A DNA stretch of 64,000 nt from Mesorhabditis belari (GCA_958450365.1 CAUEEP010000741.1:3558501-3622500), one strand, 5' to 3'; shown: positions 1 through 11,330, counted from the stretch's first letter. Notes: a model not told the origin generated them from the letters alone. Program-made: numbers and translations.

Positions 1-65
1 TCAGACGGATTTCGATAATTTCTTCACCATTCGATTCAACACAATTTTCTGCGTCGAATGGATAT

Positions 66-296
66 TCAAACGTGAAATTCTGATAGAGAACACCATTTTC
101 GCGCGGATTTGCGGTACCCAAGCCCCAAGTTTCGATTTAAATCCATGGGTATGATGTGCTTTAGCACTGTAGCATGATCAACCCTTAACTCTTCTCCCAA
201 TTCACGCGATGATACCCGATGGTCGTTGGTAATGAGTTCGAGTAATTTGGAATCATCCAGTTGGGGTGCCGCTCCACGGCCCTCTGCATCTTTCAA
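66..296 (-). pseudogene. mariner transposase N-terminal HTH fragment
   Basis: The frame reads DDSKLLELITNDHRVSSREL then GEELRVDHATVLKH, which fits the second helix-turn-helix of mariner-type transposases (known family pattern: LxxLIxxDxRxTxRELAxxLxVSHxTVxxHL). After this point the open frame loses similarity. A neighbouring minus-strand frame reads SKLGAWVPQ, matching the conserved KLGxWVPH of mariner, so I infer a frameshift near position 150. No catalytic domain follows. The fragment is bracketed by a direct repeat of about 60 bp (around 54-115 and 303-365). Confidence 0.65.
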
Positions 297-384
297 AGAT
301 TTTTCGAATGGATATTCAAACGTGAAATTCTGATAGAGAACACCATTTCGCGCGGATTTGCGGTATTTCCTATTTAGTTGCTTG

Positions 385-722
385 ATAGCTCCTTGATAGT
401 TCCTTTAAAGTTCTTTTATAGCTCCTTTATAGTTCCTTTATAGTTCCTTTATAGTTCCTATTTAGTTCCTTTATAGTTCCTATTATAGTTCCTTTATAGT
501 TCCTATTTAGTTCCTTTATAGTTCCTATTTAGTTCCTTTATAGTTCCTTTATAGTTCCTTTATAGTTCCTTTATAGTTCCTACTCAGTTCCTTTATAGTT
601 CCTATTCAGTTCCTTTATAGTTCCTTTATAGTTCCTATTTAGTTCCTTTGAAGTTCCTCTATAGTTCCTTTATAGTTTCTTTATAGTTCCTTTATAGTTC
701 CTTTATAGTTCCTTTATAGTTT
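385..722. repeat. minisatellite, 11-bp unit TTCCTTTATAG
   Basis: About 30 imperfect copies of an 11-bp unit, with TTCCTATTTAG and TTCCTACTCAG variants. No coding frame is supported. It lies directly after the mariner fragment. From 723 to 1106 I see nothing beyond ordinary AT-rich sequence. Confidence 0.95.
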
Positions 723-1106
723 ACATGCCATGCCTGGAATGATGACAACGAATGGAATGAATCAAGAAATGATACAACCAATTTATGGGAATATCACTGT
801 GCAGAGAGGTTTAATTTGAGTGATATTTTGATTTATATGAGATTTAGTACCCTGGCATGCAAGAGATCTATCGAAGGATTCACTGATTGATGACAGAAGT
901 GATCCGGTATTTGATCTTAGTATTAGACATAGTCTTAGTCAAGTAGTCAGTAGTCAGTCATAGTCATAACTTTGCTCTCTCGGTGTCGGGAGGCACTTTT
1001 ATGTAGTGGTAACGCTACAGCTTATGCCCTATCAGATGGCCTTGCTCGTTGGGTGAATCCTAGCGAGTTGCCCCATAAGTACCAAAATTTCTTGAGGTAA
1101 ACTTTG

Positions 1107-4100
1107 CTAAACGAACTCTTTCAAGTCGCCGAGTGCAATCTCTTGATCTTCCTCGTCATCCGATATGTCAGCTTCTTCCCATCTGAAAGAAAACATTCGC
1201 TTTTTTCGATCTTTTTCATTTCTTTTACCGGCTATATCTTTTTGTCGGCACACTGACGTAAAAACCAAAATTATTTCCGCAACAGATCAGAAAAATTGTG
1301 AAAAGAATCATTGCTGAGAGAAGGCATAAGAGACCGATCTCGAGAATCGACCAGGCGGACGTCGTTTGATTGCCATCGACTGAAAAGAAGGATATGATTC
1401 TTTCATTTCTTCAAAATATAACCTTAAACCTTTAAATAATAGCTTAAAGCTTTAAATAGTAGCTTAAAGGTTTAAAATATAGCCTTAAAGCCTTAGCATA
1501 CACTCGCAAATATCCATCAAATCATAACTAGGCACATATCGCGAGTTCTATCGAGAACTTTTGGAAAAGCAGCTAGGAAATGGCTAATTTATTTTAAAAG
1601 TGGCAAGTGTTATATAGAGGATTGTAGCCCTTAATCTTGGCTACATTTATGCACCAAAAACTTTTTAATTGGATTTATAGAACTGATTTAACAAGCTCTC
1701 GCGGCATCCCTCAGGCACGCTGCCATTTTTGCCGCGTTGAGCTCATTGGAGAGCTTGTTAAATGAGTTGTATGCATTCAATTTGGAAGCTTTTAGTAGAT
1801 AAATGTAGCCAGGAATTAGGGCTTCAAATCTCTATATAACACTTTTCGATCGGACTTATAGAGCTGATTTAGCAAGCGCTTGAATGAGCTCTAGTCGAAA
1901 TCTCTCTGGCAAGTCATTTGGCGGTGGCTCTCTATTAAAAATTGTTAAGAAAAGCTTTTCAATAGTTTCTTTAATAGAAAAATAGTGTTTAACATTAATT
2001 AATAACATAAATAATCACAATTAACTTTTTAGTTGAACTGGTATAACCAAAATTTAAGTTGAAGAAGAAAGAAAAAGTGAAAATTGAGTATTTTCGATAT
2101 TCAATCTGCGTATATCAGCTTTTCTGATGCTATAAATTCGTTGAAAACATTTTTAAACCAAATTACCACAAATTTGACTGAAAAATCTTTCTGAATGTAA
2201 TTTTTTCATGTAAAAAAGTAGCCAAATGACTTGCCGGAGAGATTTCGTTTAGCGCTCATTCAAGCGCTTGTTAAATCAGTTCTATAAGTCGAATCGAATA
2301 GTTTTTGGTAGATAAATATAGCCAAGATTAAGGGCTTCAATTCTCTATATAACACTTGCCACTTTTAAAATAAATTAGCCATTTCCTAGCTACTTTTCCA
2401 AAAGTTGCCGCTAGAATTTGCGGTCCTCGGTAGAAGTTTCAATTTCAAACTCGAGACTTGGCTTTTTCAATTGCTCAAAGTACTGAATTCTTGCCGTTAT
2501 AAGTACTTAGAACTTCTGAAAATTGAAAGATTGACATTGAAACATTGAAAGACACTGTTATTCTTTTTGCTAACCGTTGCTAACTTTTATTCAAACCAAC
2601 ATTGACAAAATGGTCCATGAAACGGTGACACACAGGTGCATCGAAATCCATTGCCACTGTCCAGACACGATCCTCCATTGATGCAAGAAGTGGTGACACA
2701 AGTGGACAGGAACTCTAGAGAGCTCACAAAGTACATATTTGATGGAAGAGCCCACATCCGATCATCCCAAAGCCACTGGGGAGGTGCGGTGGGGTTTTCT
2801 CAGGGTTCAGATTCGATTATATATAGCTTGCTCTTTAGGAATTGTTTAAATTGATTGAGAAATTGTTTAAAGCAGAGATTCAAGTACTTGAAAACGTGAG
2901 AAATCGGTTGTAGCAGTTGTTTTGGAACGGTTTGGAGCGGTTTGGAACGGTTTAACTGCTCCAAAGTCTTCGAAATGGAATTGGAATTGGCGAATTGGCT
3001 TGTAAGGATTGTTGCTTTTCGAACAAAGCCTCAAAATATCTTTGAATGAATGATTTGTTGAAAAGCTTATAGAAGAGCTTAGAGAAGAGCTTATAGAAAG
3101 AGCTTATAGAAGAGCTTTAAGAAGGAGCTTTAAGAGCTGACTTCAAAGAAAACAGGCTATCAACAATGAGGTGAAAGAGAGAGAGAGGGAAAGCCGAATT
3201 TCGATCACAAACCCAGCTCTTCTAAAGGGCAAAGGATAGGACGAATCCCTGGGGAACCCAACCCCGAGACCCATTCAACTATGAAAGAAAGAAGAAAAGG
3301 AAAGAAAAAAACAACGAGCCCTTTCTTTTTTCTTTTTTCCGTCTATCGTCATTTTCCGCTTCATATCCGACATCTTTTTTGGGGGTAAAAATGGGCGATT
3401 TTTTTTGAATACTCGATTTGATTTTATGGAATTGTTTCGGGACTGAGATTTGAAAGGTCAAAAAAGAGAAAAAGTTCGACTAAAATGCTCAAACTTGCAG
3501 ACAAAGATAACTTTTTAAGCAGATTAGAAAGTAGATTAGCAATAGCAATCGCAATAGCGGTAGCAATAGCAATAGCGATAGCAATAGCAATAGCAATAGC
3601 GATAGCAATAGCAATAGCAATAGTAGATAAGCATCAGATGAACTTGATTCATCAAAAAGACTATTTTATAATATACAAAATAGTCGTTTTGTAAAGCCAA
3701 CTACGGCAAAATTGCATTGCTTCTGCTACAGAGTTGAGCAAATTTACTTGAACAAGAGTTCTTTTGTATTGGGTTGGTGAATTGAAAGCTGCCGGCTATT
3801 GTCATATGTGAGAGTTTGAGCACTTTCTTCAAAAGAAACCCATTTTGGTGTCAATGGAAAAGTTGTAGAGAATCAAAAGTCAAGCTTATATCCAAATTTT
3901 TAGAACGATTCAAAAACTGGTTTTCAAGAAATGCGAAATTTACGCCAAAATTACGAATTTTCACAAAACTTGCAACAAAACTTGATTTTAAGCGAAACTA
4001 CTAAGTGTATCTTTTTGGAAATTTGGCTATAAGCCTAATTTTTGATTCTCTACAACTTTACTATTGACACGAAAATGGGTTTCTTTTGAAGAAAGTGCTC

Positions 4101-7100
4101 AAACTGGGATCTCCAGTCCTCCTCTCCAGCCCTCCATTTTTGAGTCTCACACTTGTCTCACACACAAACCAAAATCCTACTACGAAAGAGGAATCCGCAA
4201 ATTGCCTGTAAAATGGGCAAAAGTCGTCAATAATAATGGAAATTATTTGGAATGAATTCATGGTTTTGTGTTGAATAAATTATAGTTCAAAGTCCCGCAG
4301 TTTTCAATTCACCAACCCCTTAGCTATCAAAAATTCACCATTCAACAAAAAAAGTTGTACAATGGCTCATTTTGTTGCAAATTTTACGTAGATTCTTAAA
4401 GTGAAACAACATCTGACATTTCTCTTTTGTAACAGGGAGAAATGGGTCGCCAACTGGTTTTCGGGGGAATCCCCTAACTTGCAACGAAAGACTGAAGTTA
4501 GTCGGCGCTATTTTTCTCCCACTTTCAACCATGGACTGTTCGATGTGGCTTCACTTAAAGAAGCTACATAAAATTCACTTAAAACAAGCATTTACAACTT
4601 TTTGGTTTAGTGGCGAGTTTTTTATAGCCATTTTAAGAAATTTTTGAACCCTAACTTTGGATTTCCATAAAAATTTTTGTACTAAACCAAATGAGCTGAA
4701 ATTTGTTTTACGATTCGATTGCTAGACGTAGAATATATATATATTAGCGGATGATCTATAGCTGTACAATGTGATTAATGAAATCTGATTCAGAAAAGTA
4801 TTCGTAATGGTAACTTGTTCCTGGTAATTTACCGTAAATCTAAATCTAACTTTACTCTCAAATAACGATATCTTGACATCAGTACGTTTGTTTCTATTCG
4901 CTTTGTTATTAATGAAGGAGAGAATGGGTAATCTTTTGAGCTATAACACTTATTTTTAGCATTAACCAGCGCTTAGAAAAAAGCTATTTTTCTCCCACTT
5001 TCAACCACGAACTGTTCGATGTGGCTTCACTTAAAGAATCTACATAAAATTCAGTTTAAAACAATTCATGGTTTTATGTTCAACAAATTATAGTTCAAAG
5101 TCCCGCACTCCCGCCAACCCAATAATTTCTCCTCTCATTTAAAGAAAGAAAGACAAGGGGAAGAGCCAAATCCTAGCTTATAATCAATTTCCCTGTAATT
5201 TCTCAACCTTACAATTAAAAACGAACTCAATGGTAGGAAGGGCATCCAATCATTTATCGGATCCAGTTTTGAAATTTATCAGAAACAATATTTCTTAGTG
5301 AATTTTTACATTTTCCTTTCAAAGAGTCTAGCTTTTTGTTTAAATTAAATAAACGAAAATTTAATTTCGCAAAAATCACGCAAATTCCCCACCCTCTTTC
5401 CACGGAAAAAGATGCTTCCAAGTGCTCATCCGATTTAGGGAAAAACGAAAATTTTTGAGCGTTTAACAATAGCAGAGCCTAATTGAGTAGACGTTTAGAA
5501 CGGAGACAAAGAAATTTTTGAAGAAGTGAGTAACGAAAAAGGAGAATGAGAATGGTACTTGTGAATTTTGGGGGAAAGGGTTTACTGGAAAGAGAACTCT
5601 TCAACGATTTTGTCCTGAGGATCTTCAGATGTTGAAGAGAGGAAATGGGATTTTGTTACTTTGTTGTTTAAAAGAGTTCAACGAAAGTCGGTGAGTAAGT
5701 GGCTGGGAAATGGGTTTGTGCATTGGAGATCGATTGGAAAAGTGTAAAATGATTAAGGTAGGGTCTGTCTGTTTTTCTGTCTGTTTGTCTCTTTGTCTGT
5801 CTATTTGTCTGTCTGTCTATCGTTCGTCACTGTTTGGCTGTCATCTGTCGCTGCTGTCTGTATGTTTGATGTCTGTCTGTCTGTCAGCTGTCTTCTGTCT
5901 GTCTATCTGTCTGTCTACTGTCACTTCTGTCTGTCCACTGTCTGTCGTCCATCTTCTGTCTGTCCACTGCCGCCATCTGTCTATCTGTTTGTTTGTCTGT
6001 CTGCCTGTCTGTCTGCCTGCCTGTTTGTCTGTCTGTCTGTCCATCTGTCTGTCTGTCTGTCTGCCTGCCTGTTTGTCTGTCTGTCTGTCCATCTGTCTGT
6101 CTGTCTGTCTGTCTGTCCCTCTCTCTTTGCCCGCTACTCCTTCTCACCTAGTGGGCCGTTTCAAATAACTTGTAGTTAGTTTGACTTAGAATTTCATCTA
6201 GTTATGCAACCTGCTTTAAAATTTTTAAAAAGCTAAAAATGTCGACGCGGGCGGGAGTCGAATCCGGTTCGTGTGGGCTAGAGACAAGTGCGCTCGCACT
6301 GCGCCAGAGCACGGCCGACTGGTTCACGCGTGTGTCTCTCAAACGAACAGAAGAGAGGTCGCGGGTTCGACTCCCCCCACCGCCAATTCTTTTGCATTTG
6401 CTGCAGAGCAGCAGCGAAGCATCTGATATTTAATAATGATTAATTTACTTGATACTTTAGAATAATTTAGCATGGTGAGATCTAATTTTTGAGTAGCTCT
6501 TCAAGAAATGTTTTTTGTGTTTGGTGCTTACTGTTTGATCGAAAACACCTCAAAATTACAGATAATTGTCTGGCTTGCAATTGCTTGATGTTGAAATGGC
6601 TTTGATTCATAAGTTGATAAGCTATTTGATTGTTTTTGATGAGCTATTGTAGCTATGGTTGTATCATGAGCTATTGTAGCTATGATTGTACATTTTAATA
6701 AGCTAAAAAGGTTACTTTCCGGGCACTTGAGGCCGGATTTGGGCTTTTGTGAAAACGAAAAGTGATACCTTGTAGAAAATCAGTAGGGCAATGAATATCG
6801 ACTCCTTTGATTCGACACGGCATTCCCGGCTGACAACCGTTCTCCAGGCACTGATCGATTAACTGAATATCTTGAAATTAAAGAATAAGATAAATGGATG
6901 AAAATGGCTATAATCTGAGCAATTTATTTTGTTAAACTCAAAAAAACTAATGAAAATCCTTTGAGTTAATCTCTGTAATCCCCCAAGAAGGAAAGAATCA
7001 ATTGAGAAGGGAATAGATTGAGAAGATTGTTAAATGTTTCAAATAATGAAGGTTAATCGGTTGGAAAAGTTTTTAAACAGAATCAAACTGAAGCAATGAT

Positions 7101-8412
7101 TGAAAAAAATGGTTGAAATAGAAATAGAAATAGAAAGAAACATAGAAATGATTGAAAAACTATTGGGTTGGTGAATTGAAAACTGCGGGACTTTGAACTA
7201 AAATTGATTCAACATAAAACCATAAATTGATTCCAAATAATTTCCATTATTATTGATGACTTCTGCCCATTTTACAGCCAATTTGATTCCTCTTTCGTAG
7301 CAGGATTGGTTTGGTTTGATTTTGGTTTGTGTGTGAGACAAGTGTGAGGTTCAAAAATGGAGGACTGGAGTTGGAGACTGGAGAAGTCCCAGTTTGAGCA
7401 CTTTCTTCAAAAGAAACCCACTTTGGTATCAATAGAAAAGTTGTAGAGAATCAAAAATTAGGCTTATAACCAAATTTCCAAAAAGATACACGTAGTAGTT
7501 TGGCTTAAAATGAAAGTTTTGTGAAAATTCGTAATTTTGGCGTAAATTTGGCATTTCTTGAAAACCAGTTTTTGAATCGTTCTGAAAATTTGGGTATAAG
7601 CTTGATTTTTGATTCTCTACAACTTTTCCATTGACACCAAAATGGGTTTCTTTTGAAGAAAGTGCTCAAACTGTCACATATGACAATAGCCCGCAATTTT
7701 CAATTCACCAACCCAATATTTTGTTAAACTCAAAAAAACTAATGAAAATCCTTTGAGTTAATCTCTGTAATCCCCCAAAAAAAGGAAAGAATCAATTGAG
7801 AAGAGAATAGATTGTTAATTGTTTCAAATAATGAGGTTAATCGGTTGGAAAAAGTTTTTAAAAAGAATCAAACTGAAGCAGTGATTGAAAGAAATGGTTG
7901 AAATAGAAATAGAAATTGAAAAAAACATCGAAATCATTGAAAAACGATAGTCCAAAGTGTACTAAAGTTTATTGAAAAATTAAGCCTGATCTGGTTGATC
8001 TTTTAAGCTAAAATTGTTTCCTAAAATGTGCGAAAAGCTATCGTAATCTGTTTGGAAATGTTTGGCATTGTAAATGAAAGGAATTGTAAGTTAAAGAATT
8101 ACTTCTAAGGGAGAAATAGAGACAGAAATAGAGACAGAAAAAGGAAATGGATTAGTTTGACTTACTAACAAAGTAAACAGTAACAAACAGTAACAAACAG
8201 TAATCAGATTCAGTAGCTATTACTATCTTATTACTATCTTATTACTATCTTATTGTTTGCTAATTTTTAAACGCAAAAAAAACTAACCCGAATCTGGCAG
8301 TGATCGCCGGAGAAATAAGGCGCACAAAGGCAAGAATAGTCGTTTTTCGTCGCGTTCCCGGGCACACATGTGCCCTCATTCCAACAAGGATATGTATCAC
8401 AGATTGAGCCTT
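1107..8412 (-). CDS. EGF-repeat type I transmembrane protein, C-terminal part (5' exons not found)
   Basis: Five exons joined by hand: 8412-8288, 6862-6769, 2714-2601, 1379-1229, 1182-1107 (stop TAG). Each junction has GT..AG and the phases agree (0, 1, 1, 2). The first exon is an EGF module (CDTYPCWNEGTC, then CLCAPYFSGDHC). The second is EGF-like but atypical (CLENGCQPGMPC, then C in DIHCPTD). The third is a canonical EGF module (CVTTSCINGGSC, then CTCVSPFHGPFC). The fourth has an N-glycosylation sequon (NQT) followed by a hydrophobic helix of about 25 residues (from WSILEIGL to IFLICC). The tail is about 40 residues, acidic (ISDDEEDQE), and ends KEFV, which could be a PDZ ligand (inference). 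The acceptor at 2715 has a weak pyrimidine tract and is the least certain junction. I see no DSL, LamG or Notch-type domain, so the family (Crumbs/EAT-20-like, cadherin or other) is undecided. The signal peptide and upstream modules must lie above 8.4 kb or outside the window. Confidence 0.8.
1555..2412. mobile_element. foldback (MITE-like) element in intron of the EGF gene
   Basis: The left end (GAACTTTTGGAAAAGCAGCT onwards) is the reverse complement of the right end near 2330-2412, including the segment CAAGTGTTATATAGAG. Arms are roughly 100 bp at the ends with further inverted matches inside (CAAGCGCTTG motifs near 1870 and 2265). No transposase is seen. A relative ends at about 43,679, where the terminus is complete and reads TGCGGGAACTTTTTGAGCAC. 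Confidence 0.8.
3538..3625. repeat. hexanucleotide repeat (GCAATA)n
   Basis: An array of GCAATA with GCGATA and GCAATC variants, about 15 units. It makes an open frame of alternating Ala-Ile that is best explained by the repeat. Confidence 0.95.
3769..4319 (+). mobile_element. mariner-type element, internally deleted copy 1
   Basis: Ends TTGGGTTGGTGAATTGAAA and its inverted form TTTTCAATTCACCAACCC. The 3' part still encodes the mariner C-terminal motif (KPKSYYERGIRKLP then VKWAKVVNNNGNY). No catalytic domain remains. Similar copies are at 7163-7716, 9601-10,454, 12,398-12,921 and a half copy at 13,164-13,341. A lone 3' end lies at 5060-5120. Confidence 0.85.
4320..5125. repeat. segmental duplicate (paired with about 10,455-11,120)
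   Basis: The sequence after mariner copy 1 is nearly the same as the sequence after mariner copy 3 (for example GTTGTACAATGGCTCATTTT at both sites, and the ATATATATATTAGCGGATGA stretch). It ends in another mariner 3' terminus (GGTTTTATGTTCAACAAATT, then CCAACCCAAT). No gene is seen. Confidence 0.8.
5760..6125. repeat. (CTGT)n microsatellite with interruptions
   Basis: A long CTGT/CTGC array. All frames are open because of the 4-bp period and give Cys/Leu/Ser/Val or Arg/Gln/Thr/Asp repeats. I treat these as non-coding. Confidence 0.97.
6244..6312 (-). pseudogene. tRNA-like relic
   Basis: On the minus strand a D-arm-like GGCGCAGTGCGAGCGC is followed by TTGTCTCTAG and a B-box-like GGATTCGACTCC. 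No acceptor stem can be formed. It is head to head with a second relic at 6310-6385. Confidence 0.45.
6310..6385 (+). pseudogene. tRNA-like relic (Ser/Leu-type D arm)
   Basis: GGCCGACTGGTTCACGC resembles the A box of Ser/Leu tRNAs. It is followed by GTGTCTCTCAAACG as an anticodon-like arm and by GCGGGTTCGACTCC as the B box. The 5' acceptor strand is missing or does not pair with CACCGCC at the 3' side. Confidence 0.45.
6926..7160. repeat. direct repeat copy 1 flanking a mariner element
   Basis: TGTTAAACTCAAAAAAACTA through the GAAATAGAAATAGAAA tract occurs here and again at 7717-7950. The mariner copy 7163-7716 lies exactly between the two copies. Confidence 0.85.
7163..7716 (-). mobile_element. 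mariner-type element, internally deleted copy 2
   Basis: Same terminal repeats as copy 1 but in reverse orientation. The C-terminal transposase remnant lies near 7230-7300 on the minus strand. Confidence 0.85.
7717..7950. repeat. direct repeat copy 2 flanking a mariner element
   Basis: Second copy of the 6926-7160 segment, with small indels (for example AAAAAAAGG against AAGAAGG). Confidence 0.85.
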
Positions 8413-8795
8413 CTAAATTGAATTGAGATTGTCCATGTTATTGATAGTTTTGCTTAGATAGCTCTTGCTTAGATAGCTCTTGCTTAGAGATCTCTTGCTT
8501 AGAGATCTCTTGCTTAGAGATCTCTTGCTTAGAGATCTCTTGCTTAGAGATCTCTTGCTTAGAGATCTCTTGCTTAGATATTAGCTCTACATGCTCATGT
8601 TTAACCGTTTAACCGATACTTTCGCTATAGATAAACATTGATAAGGTTTATGTGGTTGCTGCTCATTGGTTAGTGCTTGCTCATTAAAAGTCGTTACGTT
8701 AAAATTCCTTTCAACAAGGATCTGTATCACAGATTGAGCCTTCTAAATTGAAATTGAAATTGCTCACATTATTGATAGCTTTGCTTAGACTTGCT
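8378..8795. repeat. partial tandem duplication covering the start of an EGF exon, with 15-bp repeats
   Basis: The exon edge CTGTGATACATATCCTTG (minus-strand sense) with its adjacent intron recurs at about 8709-8790 with CTGTGATACAGATCC. Between the copies is a 15-bp array (TTGCTTAGAGATCTC, about 8455-8580). The second copy lacks the rest of the EGF module, so it is a dead partial exon. From 8800 to 9600 I see only AT-rich sequence with short ATCGATAAACATCGAT motifs. Confidence 0.75.
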
Positions 8796-9600
8796 TATCG
8801 ATATTATCTCTACAAACGGCATGCTCATGTTTAACCGTTTGACTGAACATCGATTTGTGATGCTATCGATAAACATCGATTTTTGATGCTATCGATAAAC
8901 ATCGATTTGTGATACTTTCTCATTAAAAGTCTTTATGTATAGAATAGCAATCAAAAGCTGACATTCTTGGCTTTCCAATGAAACAATTTGCAGATTGATA
9001 GCTGCTCTAGAAACCTAGATCTGAATTGTTAAAAATGAGCTTATAGCGTATCGTTAATATCGATAAACAAGTCAAGTTTTGATTCTAAATGATCGAAATC
9101 CTTTGCATTTAACTGGTAATTTTTATTTAAAAGTTTAAAAGTAAGATTTAAGCTTAAACTTTTTACAGTTATCAAACGAAATTTAAAAAAAAAACAAAAC
9201 ATAAATCTTTCTTCAAAGCTTTTTCAAAGCGGAAACGAAAAAAAAGATAAACAAATTTAGGTTTGGTCGCGTTTTTTCTCGAAAAAATGGTTGAATAGAT
9301 TGAATTACGAGGGAAAAATGGAGCTCAGCGAGCGTTATTGATGATGAGACGTGAAAGAAATGAAATGAACGGAGATCTTGCCAGTAGGGCAATTGGAGAA
9401 TGAATCGTTTTTTGAGGTTATCTATGTTACGTACGAATTACGACCTAAGAGGACTTTTTGAAAGACAACCGACTTGATGGCAAAACAAAAGATGTGCAAA
9501 ATCTATGGATATATCAGAAATATATCAGAAAACAAATCACAGCTCATTTGGTTTGGTAGAAATTTTTTTCTTGAGGTCTAAAGTGAAGGTCCTTAAAATA

Positions 9601-10454
9601 TTGGGTTGGTGAATTGAAAACTGCGGGCTATTGTCATATGTCACTTTCTTCAGAAGAAACCCATTTTGGTGTCAATGGAAAGATTGTAGAGAATCAAAAA
9701 TCAAGCTTATATCCAAATTTTCAGAACGATTCAAAAACTGGTTTTGAAGAAATGTCAAATTTACGAATTTTCACAAAACTTGCAATAAATTTTAATTTTA
9801 AGCGAAACTACTAAGTGTATTTTTTTGGAAATTTGGCTATAATCCTAATTTTTGATTCTCTACAACTTTTCTATTGACACCAAAATGGGTTTCTTTTGAA
9901 GAAAGTGCTCAAACTGGGACTTCTCCAGTCTCCAGTCCTCCTTTTTGAGTCTCACACTTGTCTCACACACTTGTACTGGGAGTTGATGGATAGCAAGACG
10001 ACCGTTAATGCAATCAAATACAGTGGACTGTTGGGAAAGGTGAATGAATCCCTCAAGAAGAATAGGCCCTCCAAGTCAAAGATCATTCTCCTCCACGACA
10101 ACGCGCGCCCTCATGTTGCAAAACTGACTCGCTCTAAAATAAATAGCCTTATTTGGGAACTTTTGTCGCATCCCCATACAGTCCGGACTTTGCCCCTTTT
10201 GATTACTATTTATTCCGGATCATGAGTAATGAGCTTGCGGGAGAACACTTCGATTTGGAAGAAGCAGTCAAAAATTGGCTTTGAAAGTTTTTCGATTCAA
10301 AACCAAAATCCTACTACGAAAGAGGAATCCGCAAATTGCCTGTAAAATGGGCAGAAGTCGTCAATAATAATGGAAATTATTTCAAATGAATTGATGGTTT
10401 TGTGTTGAATAAATTTTAGTTCAAAGTCCCGCAGTTTTCAATTCATCCACCCAA
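9601..10454 (+). mobile_element. mariner element with decayed transposase (copy 3)
   Basis: The longest mariner copy here. Between the terminal repeats lies a decayed transposase from about 9968 to 10,390. It keeps LLHDNARPHVAK, the conserved D-containing motif, then in a shifted frame PYSPDFAPFDYYLF, the second conserved motif. The spacing of the two Asp is about 34 residues, as expected for D34D mariners. The C-terminus is YYERGIRKLPVKWAEV. A frameshift around 10,170 and an in-frame TGA near 10,283 show it is non-functional. The N-terminal DNA-binding part is absent. Confidence 0.9.
9968..10390 (+). pseudogene. mariner transposase pseudogene (catalytic and C-terminal parts)
   Basis: Reads through the HDNARPH motif, a frameshift and then the FDYYLF motif. 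An internal stop follows NWL. See the surrounding element for context. This is the only catalytic mariner sequence found in the window. Confidence 0.85.
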
Positions 10455-11330
10455 TAGCTATAAAAATTCACCAATCAACCAAAAAAGTTGTACAATGGCT
10501 CATTTTGTTGCAAATTTTACGTAGATTCTTAAAGTGAAACAACATCTGACATTTCTCTTTTGTAACAGGGAGAAATGAGTCGCCAACTGGTTTTCGGGGA
10601 ATCCCCTAACTTGCAGCGAAAGACTGAAGTTAGTTGGCGCTATTTTTCTCCCACTTTCAACCAATAACTGTTCGATGTGGCTTCTCTTAAAGAAGCTACA
10701 TAAAATTCACTTTAAAACAAGCTATTTTACAACTTTTTTGGTTTAGTAGCGAGCTTTTTCTAGCCATTTTAAGAAATTTTTGAACCCTAACTTTGGATTT
10801 CCATAAAAAATTTTCTACTAAACCAAATGAGCTGAAATTTGTTTTACGATTCGATTGCTAGACGTAGAATATATATATATTAGCGGATGATCTATAGCTG
10901 TACAATGTGATTAATGAAATCTGATTCAGAAAAGTATTCCTAATGGTAACTTGTTCCTGGTAATTTACCATTAATCTAAGTCTAACTTTTACTCTCAAAT
11001 AAACGCTCATATCTTGTCACCAGTACGTTTGTTTTTATTTGCTTTGTTATCAAATAAAAGTAGAGATAATGGGTAATCTTTTGAACTATAACACTTATTT
11101 TTAACATTAACCAGCGCTTAGAGAAAGATGATTGAAAATTGGCTTTTTTACGAAAATCGAAAATTGGCTCTAACTTTACTCTCAAATAAGGCGCATATCT
11201 TGACATCAGTACGTTTGTTTTTGTTTGCTTTGTTATCAAGTTAAAGTAGAGAGAATGGGTGATCTTTTGAGCTATAACACTTATTTTTAACATTAACCAG
11301 CGCTTAGAGAAAGATGATTGAAAAGTGGCA
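10455..11330. repeat. segmental duplicate (paired with 4320-5000) plus an internal tandem copy
   Basis: Matches 4320-5000 closely up to about 11,120. A further tandem copy of its last 170 bp or so follows (CTTTACTCTCAAATAA and CACTTATTTTTAACATTAAC recur at 11,170-11,310). No gene is seen between here and 12,397 except a tRNA-half-like patch. Confidence 0.8.

Noticed and set aside
5710..6179. Cysteine-rich open frames over the CTGT array
   Set aside because: Tetranucleotide repeat; several frames on both strands are open for the same reason.
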